A stretch of 15,553 nt of DNA from Candidatus Moranbacteria bacterium UBA1302 (GCA_002307715.1 DBUA01000035.1:52788-68340); one strand, 5' to 3'; positions 7,384 to 15,112 are shown, numbered from the stretch's first letter. Notes: generated by a model from the letters alone, not told the origin. Numbers and translations: made by a program.

Positions 7384-10143
7384 ATGCGGTCTTTTCAGAA
7401 ATGGCAAAAAGTCATGAAGGCATTCTCTGGTATGTTCGCAGTCGCGGCGCTTCTTTTCGGTAATGCGGCCCCAGCTTCTGCTGGATTATTCGGTAGCGGA
7501 GGTGTGCCATCGGTTTCGAGTATTGCTTCGCAGATCGAATCTCGTTATCACATGAATCTGAACAGTCTTCAGAGTACGGGTGAGAGCATGAATGTCTCTG
7601 GTAATAAGCTGATGTCTCCGGAGGTATCGATATTTTTTTCGCCGACCGATCCGAAAGCAGGCGAGAAGATCATGGCTCAGGCACTCCCGATGTATTTTTC
7701 GAATAGTAATGAGTCGATATATTATACTTGGTATCTTAAGCATTCCGGATGCGGTCTGGATAATTCTCCGAGTTCTGACAAAGAGGATTTGTGTGATCGC
7801 GATGGCAATGGAAAGATCACGGTCGAGGATTGGAAAATTGAAGCAGCGCGTATTATCGCAAAAAATGGATATGATAATTCTGATACGAGCTATGATTCCG
7901 ATTCTGATGATGATGGGTATAAAGCGAGATATGGCGGTGATACCAAAGCGAGCACTCCGGATTATTGCTATGTCCATGATAACCTGACGGGCGCAAATTA
8001 TGAGCTTTCGACTGCAGGTGGTACGGATTTCGACTGTCCGAGTGGCACATCGCCTGCTTGTATGTCAGATACGAGCGATCTTGATAGTTTGAGTTTAGAT
8101 ACATCGTCGACTATCAATATCACTACTAGTAGCACAGGGGCCTGCGTTTTAGCGGGTTGGCCGATATGCTCCAGTGATAAACCGGCATGCGATACCGGTA
8201 CGCCGCGTTGTGTGAAGGATCCCACTACGAGTACTTCGTGCGGGTCATCGCTTACAAGCTGCACTACGGATGGCGGCAGTGTGAATGACAAATACTGCAA
8301 ACACTTGTTCCCGGACGCTTCCGGAGAGACGACAGGTGATGGAGATTTCGGAGCGAAAGAAGAGAAATTCTGGCGAACCGACCCTGCCGATTCGAGTACG
8401 GCGGATAATGGCAATAAGGATGAGGCGAATGTTGCCGGTCTCGGCCAAGAGACATTTTCGTGGAATTATGATAGTGGAGATCAGGTCGGCGTCGTCGTTG
8501 AAGGAACGTCGATGATTACTACGAAACATGACGATTCGTCCTCTATGATTATGTGGGCGTTTTCGAAGAATGATTGCCCGGTATCGATCGCTTCCGATAG
8601 TATCGGATCTTACGTGCAGACTATACAGGGCTATTCTGTCACTATTCCGACTATCGATATGGACTTGAACGATTGTCTGGAGCGCAATCTTGTCGATCCG
8701 ACCGAAGGTGGCCAGTCGACAGCGCTCAAAGTGAATGTCACGAGCTCCCCGGATGATCCAGTGAATGATTCGAGTGGTGATGATAGTGGCGATACGGTAG
8801 CGGTACAGGCAAGCCTTGATAATTCATCAAGCAGTCTTTCGGGAGTTCAATTCGATTGGAAAGTCGAAATGAGCAAGAGTTCTCAGTTTGATTCTGATGC
8901 AAGTACAGTGACTGATGTGACATCAATCTTCCAAACTCTCGGATTATTAGGGAATACCAAAGGAAACGCTCTTACGTCGCTTAATATGAATCTTGATATT
9001 CCGAGCACTTTTTCGGGCAAGAAATTATCAAGTTATCTTACGAACGGTGTCGGTTATTTGAGATTTTCGGTCAAAGCATCTGAAAACTTCTCAAGCGGGG
9101 TCGTTCGGAAAGGGAATGGCAGTGTAATCGTAAAATTCGTTTCTACAGATAATAAGATCGTCGCTTATCGTGCTGCTGCTGTTGCAAGCGGTTCGTTGAT
9201 GCACGTTAAACTGCCAGGATCATCCGGTATCATTTGTAATGATAGTTCTTTGGAACGGAGCAATTGCAGCGTGGTTTCGAATGAAGTCATCGGTCTTCGT
9301 GTCAATCCTGATGGTCTGAGCAATTTTTCTTGGACAGTGAACGGTGTTGCATTGACATGTAGCGAAGACGCTACTTCACCGGATTGCACAGATGGTAGTC
9401 AAAATGAAATAAACTTTTTGCCGATTACCGGAGGAGTCGGAACATCATATGCCGTAACAGTGACAGCAAACGATGTTACAACAGGGAAAGCGGTGACGCT
9501 TTCCAGGACGTTCACCGTCGTCAATCCGAGCGTTTCGATCGTTCCGGCGGATGAAGTGACAGTATGGCCGAAAATACTTGGTCAATACAAGGATCTGACT
9601 GGAAGCGCTACGGAGTGTACAGATGGATTATGCAATGATTACAGTACGACTATCATGCAGGCATTCGCTGGCAATGAGATCATGTTGAAAGCTCAGTTCA
9701 CCCCATCATTTTTGGCGAGTGCTGCAAAGAAAGCGTGGACTGTGGATGGGACGTCGATCGATGAGACGAGTTCCGGTAATGTCGTGTTTTCAGTGGCATT
9801 GTCTGATGATGGTAGCGATAGGGTGTATGACGTCAATCTCAATGCCTCATATTCCCAGTCTGATGATATCCGTAAGGCGTTGTATGACATCTGGGGGGTT
9901 TCACAGTTTGATTCTTCCGAATTCTATTTTTCCGATGCGAATCAGATCGAAGTATCCGATCCGATTCTGACAGTCGACGGTTCCGTCAATAAAACGAAAT
10001 TCTTGGCGGCTATCGCATCATATATTCCAGCCTCGCTCATGTTCACATTCCGGATAATCTTGTCAGGAATACTCGTTGTCTTCGTATCGGGGTTCTTGCT
10101 GGCCCTTATTCCTGAATCGACGGCAGTATCTCGCCGGTCTTGA
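7384..10143 (+). CDS. Large Sec-exported, membrane-anchored surface protein with EF-hand-like loop
   Basis: A 919-aa protein. Residues 1-33 are a clear Sec signal: a basic N-terminus, a hydrophobic core around 12-27, and a cleavage-like APASA-G. Residues 138-149 (DRDGNGKITVED) fit a calcium-binding EF-hand or dockerin-type loop, with Asp138, Asp140, Asn142, Lys144 and Asp149 in the ligand register. An Asp-rich DSDSDDDG stretch follows at 171-178. Residues 195-310 are rich in Cys, which fits disulfides outside the cell. A region near 350-400 (GVVVEGTSM, then KHDDSSSMIMWAFSKN) looks conserved. The middle and C-terminal parts are Ser/Thr/Asp-rich beta-type sequence, possibly Ig- or PKD-like repeats. 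A hydrophobic segment near 885-908, followed by a short Arg-ending tail, probably anchors it. I recall relatives beside CPR T4SS genes but no named function. It closes the operon before a strong terminator. Candidate adhesin or exported part of the machine (inference). Confidence 0.85.
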   Translation: MRSFQKWQKVMKAFSGMFAVAALLFGNAAPASAGLFGSGGVPSVSSIASQIESRYHMNLNSLQSTGESMNVSGNKLMSPEVSIFFSPTDPKAGEKIMAQALPMYFSNSNESIYYTWYLKHSGCGLDNSPSSDKEDLCDRDGNGKITVEDWKIEAARIIAKNGYDNSDTSYDSDSDDDGYKARYGGDTKASTPDYCYVHDNLTGANYELSTAGGTDFDCPSGTSPACMSDTSDLDSLSLDTSSTINITTSSTGACVLAGWPICSSDKPACDTGTPRCVKDPTTSTSCGSSLTSCTTDGGSVNDKYCKHLFPDASGETTGDGDFGAKEEKFWRTDPADSSTADNGNKDEANVAGLGQETFSWNYDSGDQVGVVVEGTSMITTKHDDSSSMIMWAFSKNDCPVSIASDSIGSYVQTIQGYSVTIPTIDMDLNDCLERNLVDPTEGGQSTALKVNVTSSPDDPVNDSSGDDSGDTVAVQASLDNSSSSLSGVQFDWKVEMSKSSQFDSDASTVTDVTSIFQTLGLLGNTKGNALTSLNMNLDIPSTFSGKKLSSYLTNGVGYLRFSVKASENFSSGVVRKGNGSVIVKFVSTDNKIVAYRAAAVASGSLMHVKLPGSSGIICNDSSLERSNCSVVSNEVIGLRVNPDGLSNFSWTVNGVALTCSEDATSPDCTDGSQNEINFLPITGGVGTSYAVTVTANDVTTGKAVTLSRTFTVVNPSVSIVPADEVTVWPKILGQYKDLTGSATECTDGLCNDYSTTIMQAFAGNEIMLKAQFTPSFLASAAKKAWTVDGTSIDETSSGNVVFSVALSDDGSDRVYDVNLNASYSQSDDIRKALYDIWGVSQFDSSEFYFSDANQIEVSDPILTVDGSVNKTKFLAAIASYIPASLMFTFRIILSGILVVFVSGFLLALIPESTAVSRRS

Positions 10144-10163
10144 TTGATAGGCAGCGGAGAGAG

Positions 10164-10193
10164 AAAACCGGGCTTCATGAGCCCGGTTTTTTT
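10164..10193 (+). terminator. Strong rho-independent terminator, possibly bidirectional
   Basis: An 11-bp perfect stem, AAAACCGGGCT paired with AGCCCGGTTTT, with a 5-base TCATG loop, running into a T-run that ends at 10193. It lies 20 bases after the stop of the 919-aa protein and ends that operon. On the minus strand the same stem is followed by TTTTCTCTC, so it may also stop transcripts coming from tRNA-Leu. Confidence 0.92.
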
Positions 10194-10210
10194 GAAAGAC
10201 ATTTTTTCAG

Positions 10211-10292
10211 TGGGCAGAGAGGGACTCGAACCCTCACTCCTTGCGGAACCAGTTCCTAAGACTGGCGTGTATACCAATTCCACCATCTGCCC
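10211..10292 (-). tRNA. tRNA-Leu, anticodon UAG
   Basis: An 82-base cloverleaf on the minus strand. The acceptor GGGCAGA pairs with TCTGCCC, with discriminator A. The anticodon stem CCAGT/ACTGG holds loop CTTAGGA, giving anticodon TAG, which reads CUA-type leucine codons. It has the long class II variable arm (TCC-GCAA-GGA) and a normal T arm with TTCGAGT. CCA is not encoded. It lies 8 bases after the stop of the upstream small protein gene, so it is probably processed from a shared transcript. Confidence 0.96.
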
Positions 10293-10300
10293 AGTTGTTA

Positions 10301-10615
10301 TTAAGCGACGATACGCGCGGTCGGACCAAGTATCGGAATGAGCCTGGCTACTTCTTCTTGTACTGGACCGTCATTATCGTATTCTCCATGATGACGCGTT
10401 TGATCGCCGTACGTGTGTTTTTTCTGGTCAAGATGAAGATGTAGCGAAAGGGAAATCTTCTCGAGCTTCGCATAACAGTGGAAGCGTGGATAGCCTGACT
10501 TGGCCAGCGGTCGAATGAAACTCATCTCATTGCCTTCGTTGCGTTGGAAGGAGTATCCTGCTCGTCGCATCAATGAGACTGGATTTTCTGTGATACTGCC
10601 CACCAAAAGCCTCAT
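10301..10615 (-). CDS. Small conserved His-rich protein of unknown function
   Basis: A 104-aa protein between tRNA-Pro and tRNA-Leu on the same strand. It reads as real protein: FIRPLAKSGYPRFHCY (33-48) is followed by LSLHLHLDQKKHTYG (56-70), then HHGEYD (75-80), and a Glu/Arg helix near 86-96. I recall short proteins of this pattern (Gly-Tyr-Pro-Arg-Phe-His, then His-Leu-Asp-Gln-Lys-Lys, then His-x-Gly-Glu-Tyr-Asp) as conserved hypotheticals in Parcubacteria. The clustered His, Asp and Glu (His59, His61, Asp63, His67, His75, His76, Glu78, Asp80) could bind a metal (inference). The start is uncertain: ATG at 10615 is the longest, but the conserved part begins near Met16 (ATG at 10570). Neither has a Shine-Dalgarno. 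There is no signal peptide or membrane segment. Confidence 0.75.
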   Translation of the reverse strand: MRLLVGSITENPVSLMRRAGYSFQRNEGNEMSFIRPLAKSGYPRFHCYAKLEKISLSLHLHLDQKKHTYGDQTRHHGEYDNDGPVQEEVARLIPILGPTARIVA

Positions 10616-10688
10616 GGAAGTTATCTTAATCCTGAGAATGAAAACCTGCCTAGTGATGTCTTCAGATGTGAGAAGAGTGACTGTATTG

Positions 10689-10759
10689 TCGGAGTGCCGG
10701 GAATCGAACCCGGATTACACGCACCCGAAGCGTGCGTAATACCACTATACCACACTCCG
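10689..10759 (-). tRNA. tRNA-Pro, anticodon CGG
   Basis: A 71-base cloverleaf on the minus strand. The acceptor CGGAGTG pairs with CACTCCG, with discriminator A. The anticodon stem CACGC/GCGTG holds loop TTCGGGT, giving anticodon CGG with U33 and G37, as expected for proline. The T arm is CCGGG-TTCGATT-CCCGG. CCA is not encoded. The 5' end is 9 bases after the cca stop codon, so both are probably on one transcript. Confidence 0.96.
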
Positions 10760-10768
10760 AATCTTCTT

Positions 10769-12256
10769 TTACCCTACCCAATGAGACTTCTTTATTCCTC
10801 GATCATCCTCATGACGCTTTTCGTCGATACGCTCTTTGGCAAGTCGACGAAGGGCATCAAGATCGCGATTTATCAAGTCATTCGATCGTTGCAGTAAGGC
10901 TTCCCGAGTGTTTTTTGATGGATCTTCGATGACTTCCGCTAGAAGAACATCGAGGATAGCACCGATTTTCGGTCCGGCAGGCACATGGAGCGTTTCCAAA
11001 AGATCAGTCCCTTTGATGGAGAGCATTTTGACTGAAACTGGATCCCGTGAGACTTTTTCTACCATGTACTCCAGATGACGAAGCTTGTAGGGTTTCGCCT
11101 TAGGAACACCGGAACCAAGTCTATCACCGATTCTGACATCCATCAAGTCGCGCATATTTTCGAGTCCGACGCGGCGAATGAGACGACGAACCGAGGCTTC
11201 GGTCACCTCACCGACATTATAGTAGAAAAGATGGTTGTCTACGAGGAGAGTGGCATGATCTATGATCGTATTCGGATAGTGTAGTCGAGTCAGAATGGCT
11301 TTCGTCATGCGAGCGCCGACATGATCATGATTATAAAATGTGGATCGGTAGCCTTCGCCGCGCTTTGTGCGCGGTTTTCCGACGTCATGAAGAAGAGCCG
11401 CTAACCTGACAGAGAGCTTTTTCGAGGGGCATGTGGCAAGCGCTTTGATATTATGTTCCCAAACAGTGAAACTGTGGTGCAGATTTTGCGAAACGCCGAT
11501 ACCTTCACGGAGTTCGGGAATGATATGCTTGAGCAGGCCGGTGTCTTCAAGCATAGTGATGCCTGCCTCTGGGTTTTTTGAGAGTATGATATGGCTGAGT
11601 TCGTCGCGGATGCGTTCATGAGAGATGGATTTCAGGCCATCAGCTAGTTGTCGGATAGCGGAAAATGTATCGGTATCAATCTGCCAATGCGCATTGGCAG
11701 TATTGAGTTCCGCAAAGAAACGAACAGCACGCATAAGCCGGAGAGCATCTTCATTCAGACGATCTTTCGGGTTACCGACCGTACGGAGGATGCGTTGTTC
11801 AAGATCGTTTTGGCCATGGAAAGGATCGATGAGATCCCAGACGCCGTTACGCGGTCCGTAGGCCATGGCGTTGATGGTGAAATCTCGCCGCGCCAGATCT
11901 TGTTCCAAGGAATCAGTAAAAGCGACCGTATCGGGCCGGCGTTTGTCGGCATATCCGGATTCTATGCGGTAGGTCGTGACTTCGATGACATCTTCTTCTT
12001 TTTCTTCAGGGGTCGATTCCATGAAGCGTACAACTTTTACGCCGACAGTTCCGAATCCATTTTCGTAGAAGCTTTCAGGGAAAAGCGCCATGATTTCGTC
12101 AGGTATGGCATTGGTTGTGATATCCCAATCCTTCGGCGTTCGGCCAAGGAGGGTGTCTCTGACACATCCGCCTACTATGAATGCCTCAAAACCTGCCTGG
12201 GAAAGACGTTCGATGATTTCAATAACAGGTTGCGGTATGTGATGTCGCTTGATCAT
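10769..12256 (-). CDS. cca: CCA tRNA nucleotidyltransferase with HD domain
   Basis: A 495-aa class II nucleotidyltransferase that adds or repairs the 3' CCA of tRNAs in the cytoplasm. From Met1 at 12256, GGCVRD is at 29-34 and the catalytic DWD at 43-45. RRDFTINAM (123-131) is the motif that contacts ribose, and EDALRLMRAVRF (169-180) is the nucleotide-recognition helix. A C-terminal HD domain follows: His260-His261, His290-Asp291 and His310-Asp311. All key residues are present. The frame stays open upstream to an ATG at 12478, but the extra 74 residues carry a 21-residue repeat and do not resemble the family. MIKRHHIPQPVIEIIERL is the natural start, although it lacks a Shine-Dalgarno. The gene lies between tRNA-Ser and tRNA-Pro, and none of the tRNAs in this window encodes CCA, so it is needed for all of them. 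A poly(A) polymerase activity cannot be excluded from sequence alone. Confidence 0.93.
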   Translation of the reverse strand: MIKRHHIPQPVIEIIERLSQAGFEAFIVGGCVRDTLLGRTPKDWDITTNAIPDEIMALFPESFYENGFGTVGVKVVRFMESTPEEKEEDVIEVTTYRIESGYADKRRPDTVAFTDSLEQDLARRDFTINAMAYGPRNGVWDLIDPFHGQNDLEQRILRTVGNPKDRLNEDALRLMRAVRFFAELNTANAHWQIDTDTFSAIRQLADGLKSISHERIRDELSHIILSKNPEAGITMLEDTGLLKHIIPELREGIGVSQNLHHSFTVWEHNIKALATCPSKKLSVRLAALLHDVGKPRTKRGEGYRSTFYNHDHVGARMTKAILTRLHYPNTIIDHATLLVDNHLFYYNVGEVTEASVRRLIRRVGLENMRDLMDVRIGDRLGSGVPKAKPYKLRHLEYMVEKVSRDPVSVKMLSIKGTDLLETLHVPAGPKIGAILDVLLAEVIEDPSKNTREALLQRSNDLINRDLDALRRLAKERIDEKRHEDDRGIKKSHWVG

Positions 12257-12279
12257 ATTTTGAAATTTTCTAGAAGCTT

Positions 12280-12358
12280 CATGCAAACCGTGGAAAGTTG
12301 CCTTGAAAAAAGCGATGAATATGGAATCGTGGCATGGAAAAACATGCAAACCGTGGAA
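12280..12358. repeat. 16-bp direct repeat in the leader of cca
   Basis: CATGCAAACCGTGGAA occurs twice, at 12280-12295 and 12343-12358, exactly 63 bases apart. Because 63 is a multiple of three, the minus-strand frame before cca shows FHGLH twice. Flanking GCTTCAT (12276-12282) and ATGAAGC (12358-12364) are inverted relative to each other. The block lies in the 250-base gap between tRNA-Ser and the cca start. It may be a duplicated regulatory or processing element, or chance duplication. Confidence 0.8.
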
Positions 12359-12506
12359 TGAAGCTGTTTTTTCGCTGAAAAATCTTGCGGAGATGTTTGT
12401 TGGAAGATTTTCAGCCTTGATTGGATGATTCCGAATATCCTTTAAGGAGCATTGCGTCTGCCTCTGTTGACTCTGCATCCGATCTGGAACAGAGTTTGAA
12501 TATAGG

Positions 12507-12593
12507 CGGAAAGGGAGAGATTCGAACTCTCGATACCGTTGCCGGTATGCCGCTTTTCGAGAGCGGTGCCTTCAACCACTCGGCCACCTTTCC
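12507..12593 (-). tRNA. tRNA-Ser, anticodon CGA
   Basis: An 87-base class II cloverleaf on the minus strand. The acceptor GGAAAGG pairs with CCTTTCC, with discriminator G as usual for serine. The anticodon stem CCGCT/AGCGG holds loop CTCGAAA, giving anticodon CGA for UCG codons. The variable arm ATACCG-GCAA-CGGTAT is long, and the T arm is GAGAG-TTCGAAT-CTCTC. CCA is not encoded. It is the first gene of the minus-strand tRNA/cca block. Confidence 0.96.
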
Positions 12594-12602
12594 ATAATCT
12601 CT

Positions 12603-12631
12603 GTTGTACAGGAAAATGACGGCGAAATCAA
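12603..12631 (-). promoter_or_regulatory. Candidate promoter for the tRNA-Ser/cca block
   Basis: On the minus strand, TTGATT (12626-12631), a 17-base spacer and TACAAC (12603-12608) form a sigma70-like pair, each hexamer matching at four of six positions. The predicted start is about 12596, three bases before the tRNA 5' end. The spacing is right for a tRNA promoter. Confidence 0.5.
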
Positions 12632-12713
12632 GGAAGGAGCATATTGTGGTGTCTACATATTGCTTCTTAGATGATAATATTTGTTTTATCCCTTCATTAA
12701 GCCAAAGTATTCC

Positions 12714-12742
12714 TTTACAATCTCAGAAAATCATGATATGGT
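12714..12742 (+). promoter_or_regulatory. Candidate promoter for the DUF4446-infB operon
   Basis: TTTACA (12714-12719), a 17-base spacer and TATGGT (12737-12742). The predicted start near 12749 gives a leader of about 24 bases before the ATG at 12773. It lies divergent from the tRNA-Ser promoter in the same 179-base gap. Confidence 0.55.
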
Positions 12743-12772
12743 TTCCGTACAGGTTTCAGGGCGTCTTTTTTT

Positions 12773-13318
12773 ATGTCTTTTCTCATGACACTATTTTCTT
12801 CACCATCGGTTATATACGGTGTTCTTGGAGCGCTTATCGTCGGAGAAATAGCACTTATCATTTTTTTGGCGGTTCTTTGGGTGAGAAATCGGAAGCTTAC
12901 AGAGCAATTGAAAACATTCTTTTCCGGAAAATCGGCGGAAGATTTGGAATCAGTGCTTTTGAAACAGCTCAAGAATACGGAAGAACTCGATCGGGAGATC
13001 CAAGAGATATTTGAAATCCTGAACCGTTTGCGTGCTTTGACCCTCAAGAGCATCCATAAGACCTCTATCGTTAGATTCAATCCGTTTAAGGAAGTCGGCG
13101 GTAATCAGAGTTTTTGCGTCGCTTTGCTTGATGGGCGTAATTCCGGCATGGTTATTTCATCGCTGCATACCAGAGAAGGAACGCGTGTGTATGCTAAACC
13201 GGTCGTGAATGGCGGGGCTGAGAATTTTCCACTCACAGACGAAGAGAAGACCGCGATAACGCAAGCCCTTCAGAACAAAGTATCCGCAGCGGAATCTCCG
13301 ACCCATTCATCTATTTAA
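12773..13318 (+). CDS. DUF4446 family membrane protein
   Basis: A 181-aa protein of the DUF4446 family (PF14584), function unknown. A single membrane segment lies near residues 13-37 with a basic Arg-Asn-Arg-Lys just after it, so the bulk is probably cytoplasmic. Residues 40-92 are a charged helical, probably coiled-coil stretch. Residues 95-165 are the family domain, with VRFNPFKEVGGNQSF, then VALLDGRNSGMVISSLHTRE and RVYAKPVVNGGAENFPLTD, the strongest signature here. It starts after a predicted promoter, without a Shine-Dalgarno and with a T-run before the ATG. Met5 at 12785 is an alternative start. infB begins 15 bases after the stop, so the two are probably co-transcribed. Confidence 0.9.
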   Translation: MSFLMTLFSSPSVIYGVLGALIVGEIALIIFLAVLWVRNRKLTEQLKTFFSGKSAEDLESVLLKQLKNTEELDREIQEIFEILNRLRALTLKSIHKTSIVRFNPFKEVGGNQSFCVALLDGRNSGMVISSLHTREGTRVYAKPVVNGGAENFPLTDEEKTAITQALQNKVSAAESPTHSSI

Positions 13319-13333
13319 TGCACGTATCGGCCT

Positions 13334-15112
13334 ATGACATCAGTGACTCAAGAATCAGCAGGCAATGTTTCCATACCGTCATCCGTCACAGTCAAAAAAT
13401 TGAGCGAGCTTTTGAGTGTTCCGGTCGCATCGGTTATCACTGAGCTCATGAAAAACGGCATCCTCGCGACTATCAACGAGGAAATCGACTATGATACGGC
13501 CGCCATTATCGCTTCTGATTTGGGTTTTGAGACATCTCAGGCAGGTGAAGATATTGCGGAAGGAGCTTTGACACTCGAAGGACTCAATGCACTCCTAGTA
13601 GAAGAACAGCATTCAGGCAAGAATCTTGCTCCTCGTCCGCCGATTGTGACTATTCTCGGGCATGTCGACCATGGCAAGACGACGCTTCTTGATACGATAC
13701 GGAAAGCCAATGTGGCGGCGGGAGAAGCCGGAGGTATTACGCAGCACATCAGCGCGTATCAAGTGAAGAAGCATAAGCAATTGATTACCTTTGTCGATAC
13801 GCCTGGACATGAAGCGTTCTCGGCTATGCGTAAGCGCGGACTTTCCATCGCTGATATCGCTATTCTTGTCGTTGCTGCCGATGATGGAGTCCGTCCGCAG
13901 ACCAAAGAAGTCATCGAATATCTCAAAGAACATAAGCTGCCGGTAATCGTCGCTATCAATAAGATTGATAAGCCGGAAGCGAAGCCGGAACGAGTCAAGC
14001 AGGAATTGGCTGAACATGGTGTTCTTTTCGAAGAATGGGGCGGTGATACGATGTGTACCGAAATCAGTGCTAAGAACAATATCAATATCGATAAACTGCT
14101 TGATAATATCCTTTTGCTTGCAGAAGTCGAAGATTTTCGTGCTGATCAAAAACGGGACGGTCTAGCGGTTATTTTGGAATCGCATCTTGATCCGCAGAAG
14201 GGGCCGGTCGCGACAGCACTCGTCCGTACGGGAACGCTCAAAGTCGGTCAGGATGTTACTGCTGGAGTCGCATTCGGACGTATCCGCCACATCGAGGATT
14301 TTTCTGGGAAAACTCTTGAAATGGCCGGACCATCCGTCCCAGCGACCTTGTATGGTTTTAATGCCGCTCCACAGACGAACGACATTGTCCAAGTGGTCGG
14401 AAGCAAAGGTTTAGCTCGCTTGCGATCCAAAGAAGCGCTTCTGAAAGATACGGCGAAAAGCAAAGTAGGCCGCATCCAAACGGAAGAAGAGATTGAAATG
14501 AAGAAGCTTTCCATACTCCTGAAAGCTGATGTCCAGGGATCGCTTGAAGCGATTGATCAGATACTGTCTTCCATCCATTCAGAAGAAATAGTGTTAGAGA
14601 TGGTCGGCTCGGGTGTCGGCAATATCACGGAGTCTGATGTGCGTATGGCTGAAAGTGCTTCTGCTCTTATCGTTGGATTCAATACTATTCCGACACCGGT
14701 TGCGAAACGGATGGCGGAAAACGGGCATATCAGTATTGAAACGTACGATATTATTTATAAGCTTGTTGAAGCGATCAAAGAGAAGCTGGCAGCGCTTCTG
14801 CCGCCTGAAATCGTTCGCACTGATTTCGGCCGGCTTTCAGTCCTTGCCATCTTTAAAAATGGCAAGCATGACATGATTGTCGGTGGCCGCGTGTCCGAAG
14901 GGAAAATGATCCGAGGGACGTTGCTCGAAGTGATGCGTGATGGAGAAATCGTCGGTAAGGGACGGATGCAGAATCTTCAACAGAACAAGCAGAATGCCGA
15001 TGAAGTGAATCAGGGCAATGAATGTGGTGTTGTCTTTGAAGGTAACATAAAAATTCAATCAGGCGACACGCTCGTCTGTTACAAGGAAGAAGAGAAACGC
15101 CGTTCTCTTTGA
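13334..15112 (+). CDS. infB: Translation initiation factor IF-2
   Basis: A 592-aa GTPase that places initiator tRNA on the ribosome. An IF2_N-type domain lies near residues 18-66, then a short linker. The G domain has GHVDHGKT (109-116, G1), GGITQH (133-138, switch I), DTPGHE (155-160, G3), NKID (209-212, G4) and SAK (245-247, G5), all intact. Switch I continues with ISAY, where many bacteria have IGAY. Domains II and III follow, with KADVQGSLEAI and GSGVGNITESDV, and the C-terminal domain that binds fMet-tRNA ends with GNIKIQSGDTLVCY. It is much shorter than the E. coli protein (890 aa) because the N-terminal extension is minimal, as in many small-genome bacteria. The ATG at 13334 has no Shine-Dalgarno. 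No clear terminator follows, only weak stems without T-runs. Confidence 0.97.
   Translation: MTSVTQESAGNVSIPSSVTVKKLSELLSVPVASVITELMKNGILATINEEIDYDTAAIIASDLGFETSQAGEDIAEGALTLEGLNALLVEEQHSGKNLAPRPPIVTILGHVDHGKTTLLDTIRKANVAAGEAGGITQHISAYQVKKHKQLITFVDTPGHEAFSAMRKRGLSIADIAILVVAADDGVRPQTKEVIEYLKEHKLPVIVAINKIDKPEAKPERVKQELAEHGVLFEEWGGDTMCTEISAKNNINIDKLLDNILLLAEVEDFRADQKRDGLAVILESHLDPQKGPVATALVRTGTLKVGQDVTAGVAFGRIRHIEDFSGKTLEMAGPSVPATLYGFNAAPQTNDIVQVVGSKGLARLRSKEALLKDTAKSKVGRIQTEEEIEMKKLSILLKADVQGSLEAIDQILSSIHSEEIVLEMVGSGVGNITESDVRMAESASALIVGFNTIPTPVAKRMAENGHISIETYDIIYKLVEAIKEKLAALLPPEIVRTDFGRLSVLAIFKNGKHDMIVGGRVSEGKMIRGTLLEVMRDGEIVGKGRMQNLQQNKQNADEVNQGNECGVVFEGNIKIQSGDTLVCYKEEEKRRSL

Noticed and set aside
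9942..10286. Minus-strand open frame of 114 codons overlapping tRNA-Leu
   Set aside because: It starts inside tRNA-Leu and gives the MVELVYTPVLGTGSARSEG type peptide, a well-known false translation of tRNA-Leu genes. The rest is antisense to the exported protein.
10211..10292. tRNA with anticodon TAG as a suppressor for the TAG inside the VirB4 region
   Set aside because: The anticodon UAG pairs with CUA leucine codons, not with the UAG stop codon, and the body is an ordinary tRNA-Leu.
10144..10341. Plus-strand frame containing GREGLEPS and TGVYTNSTICP
   Set aside because: This is the classic antisense reading of a tRNA-Leu gene, and it also runs through the terminator.
10694..10897. Plus-strand frame beginning MPGIEPGLHAPEACVIPLY
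   Set aside because: A typical false translation of the complement of a tRNA (here tRNA-Pro), extended into antisense of cca.
11648..12361. 237-codon plus-strand frame opposite cca
   Set aside because: Fully antisense to cca, which carries all the family motifs. No start signal, and the sequence resembles no protein family.
12257..12478. 74-residue N-terminal extension of the CCA enzyme
   Set aside because: It contains a repeated FHGLH from a DNA repeat and has no family resemblance. The family start motif fits Met at 12256.
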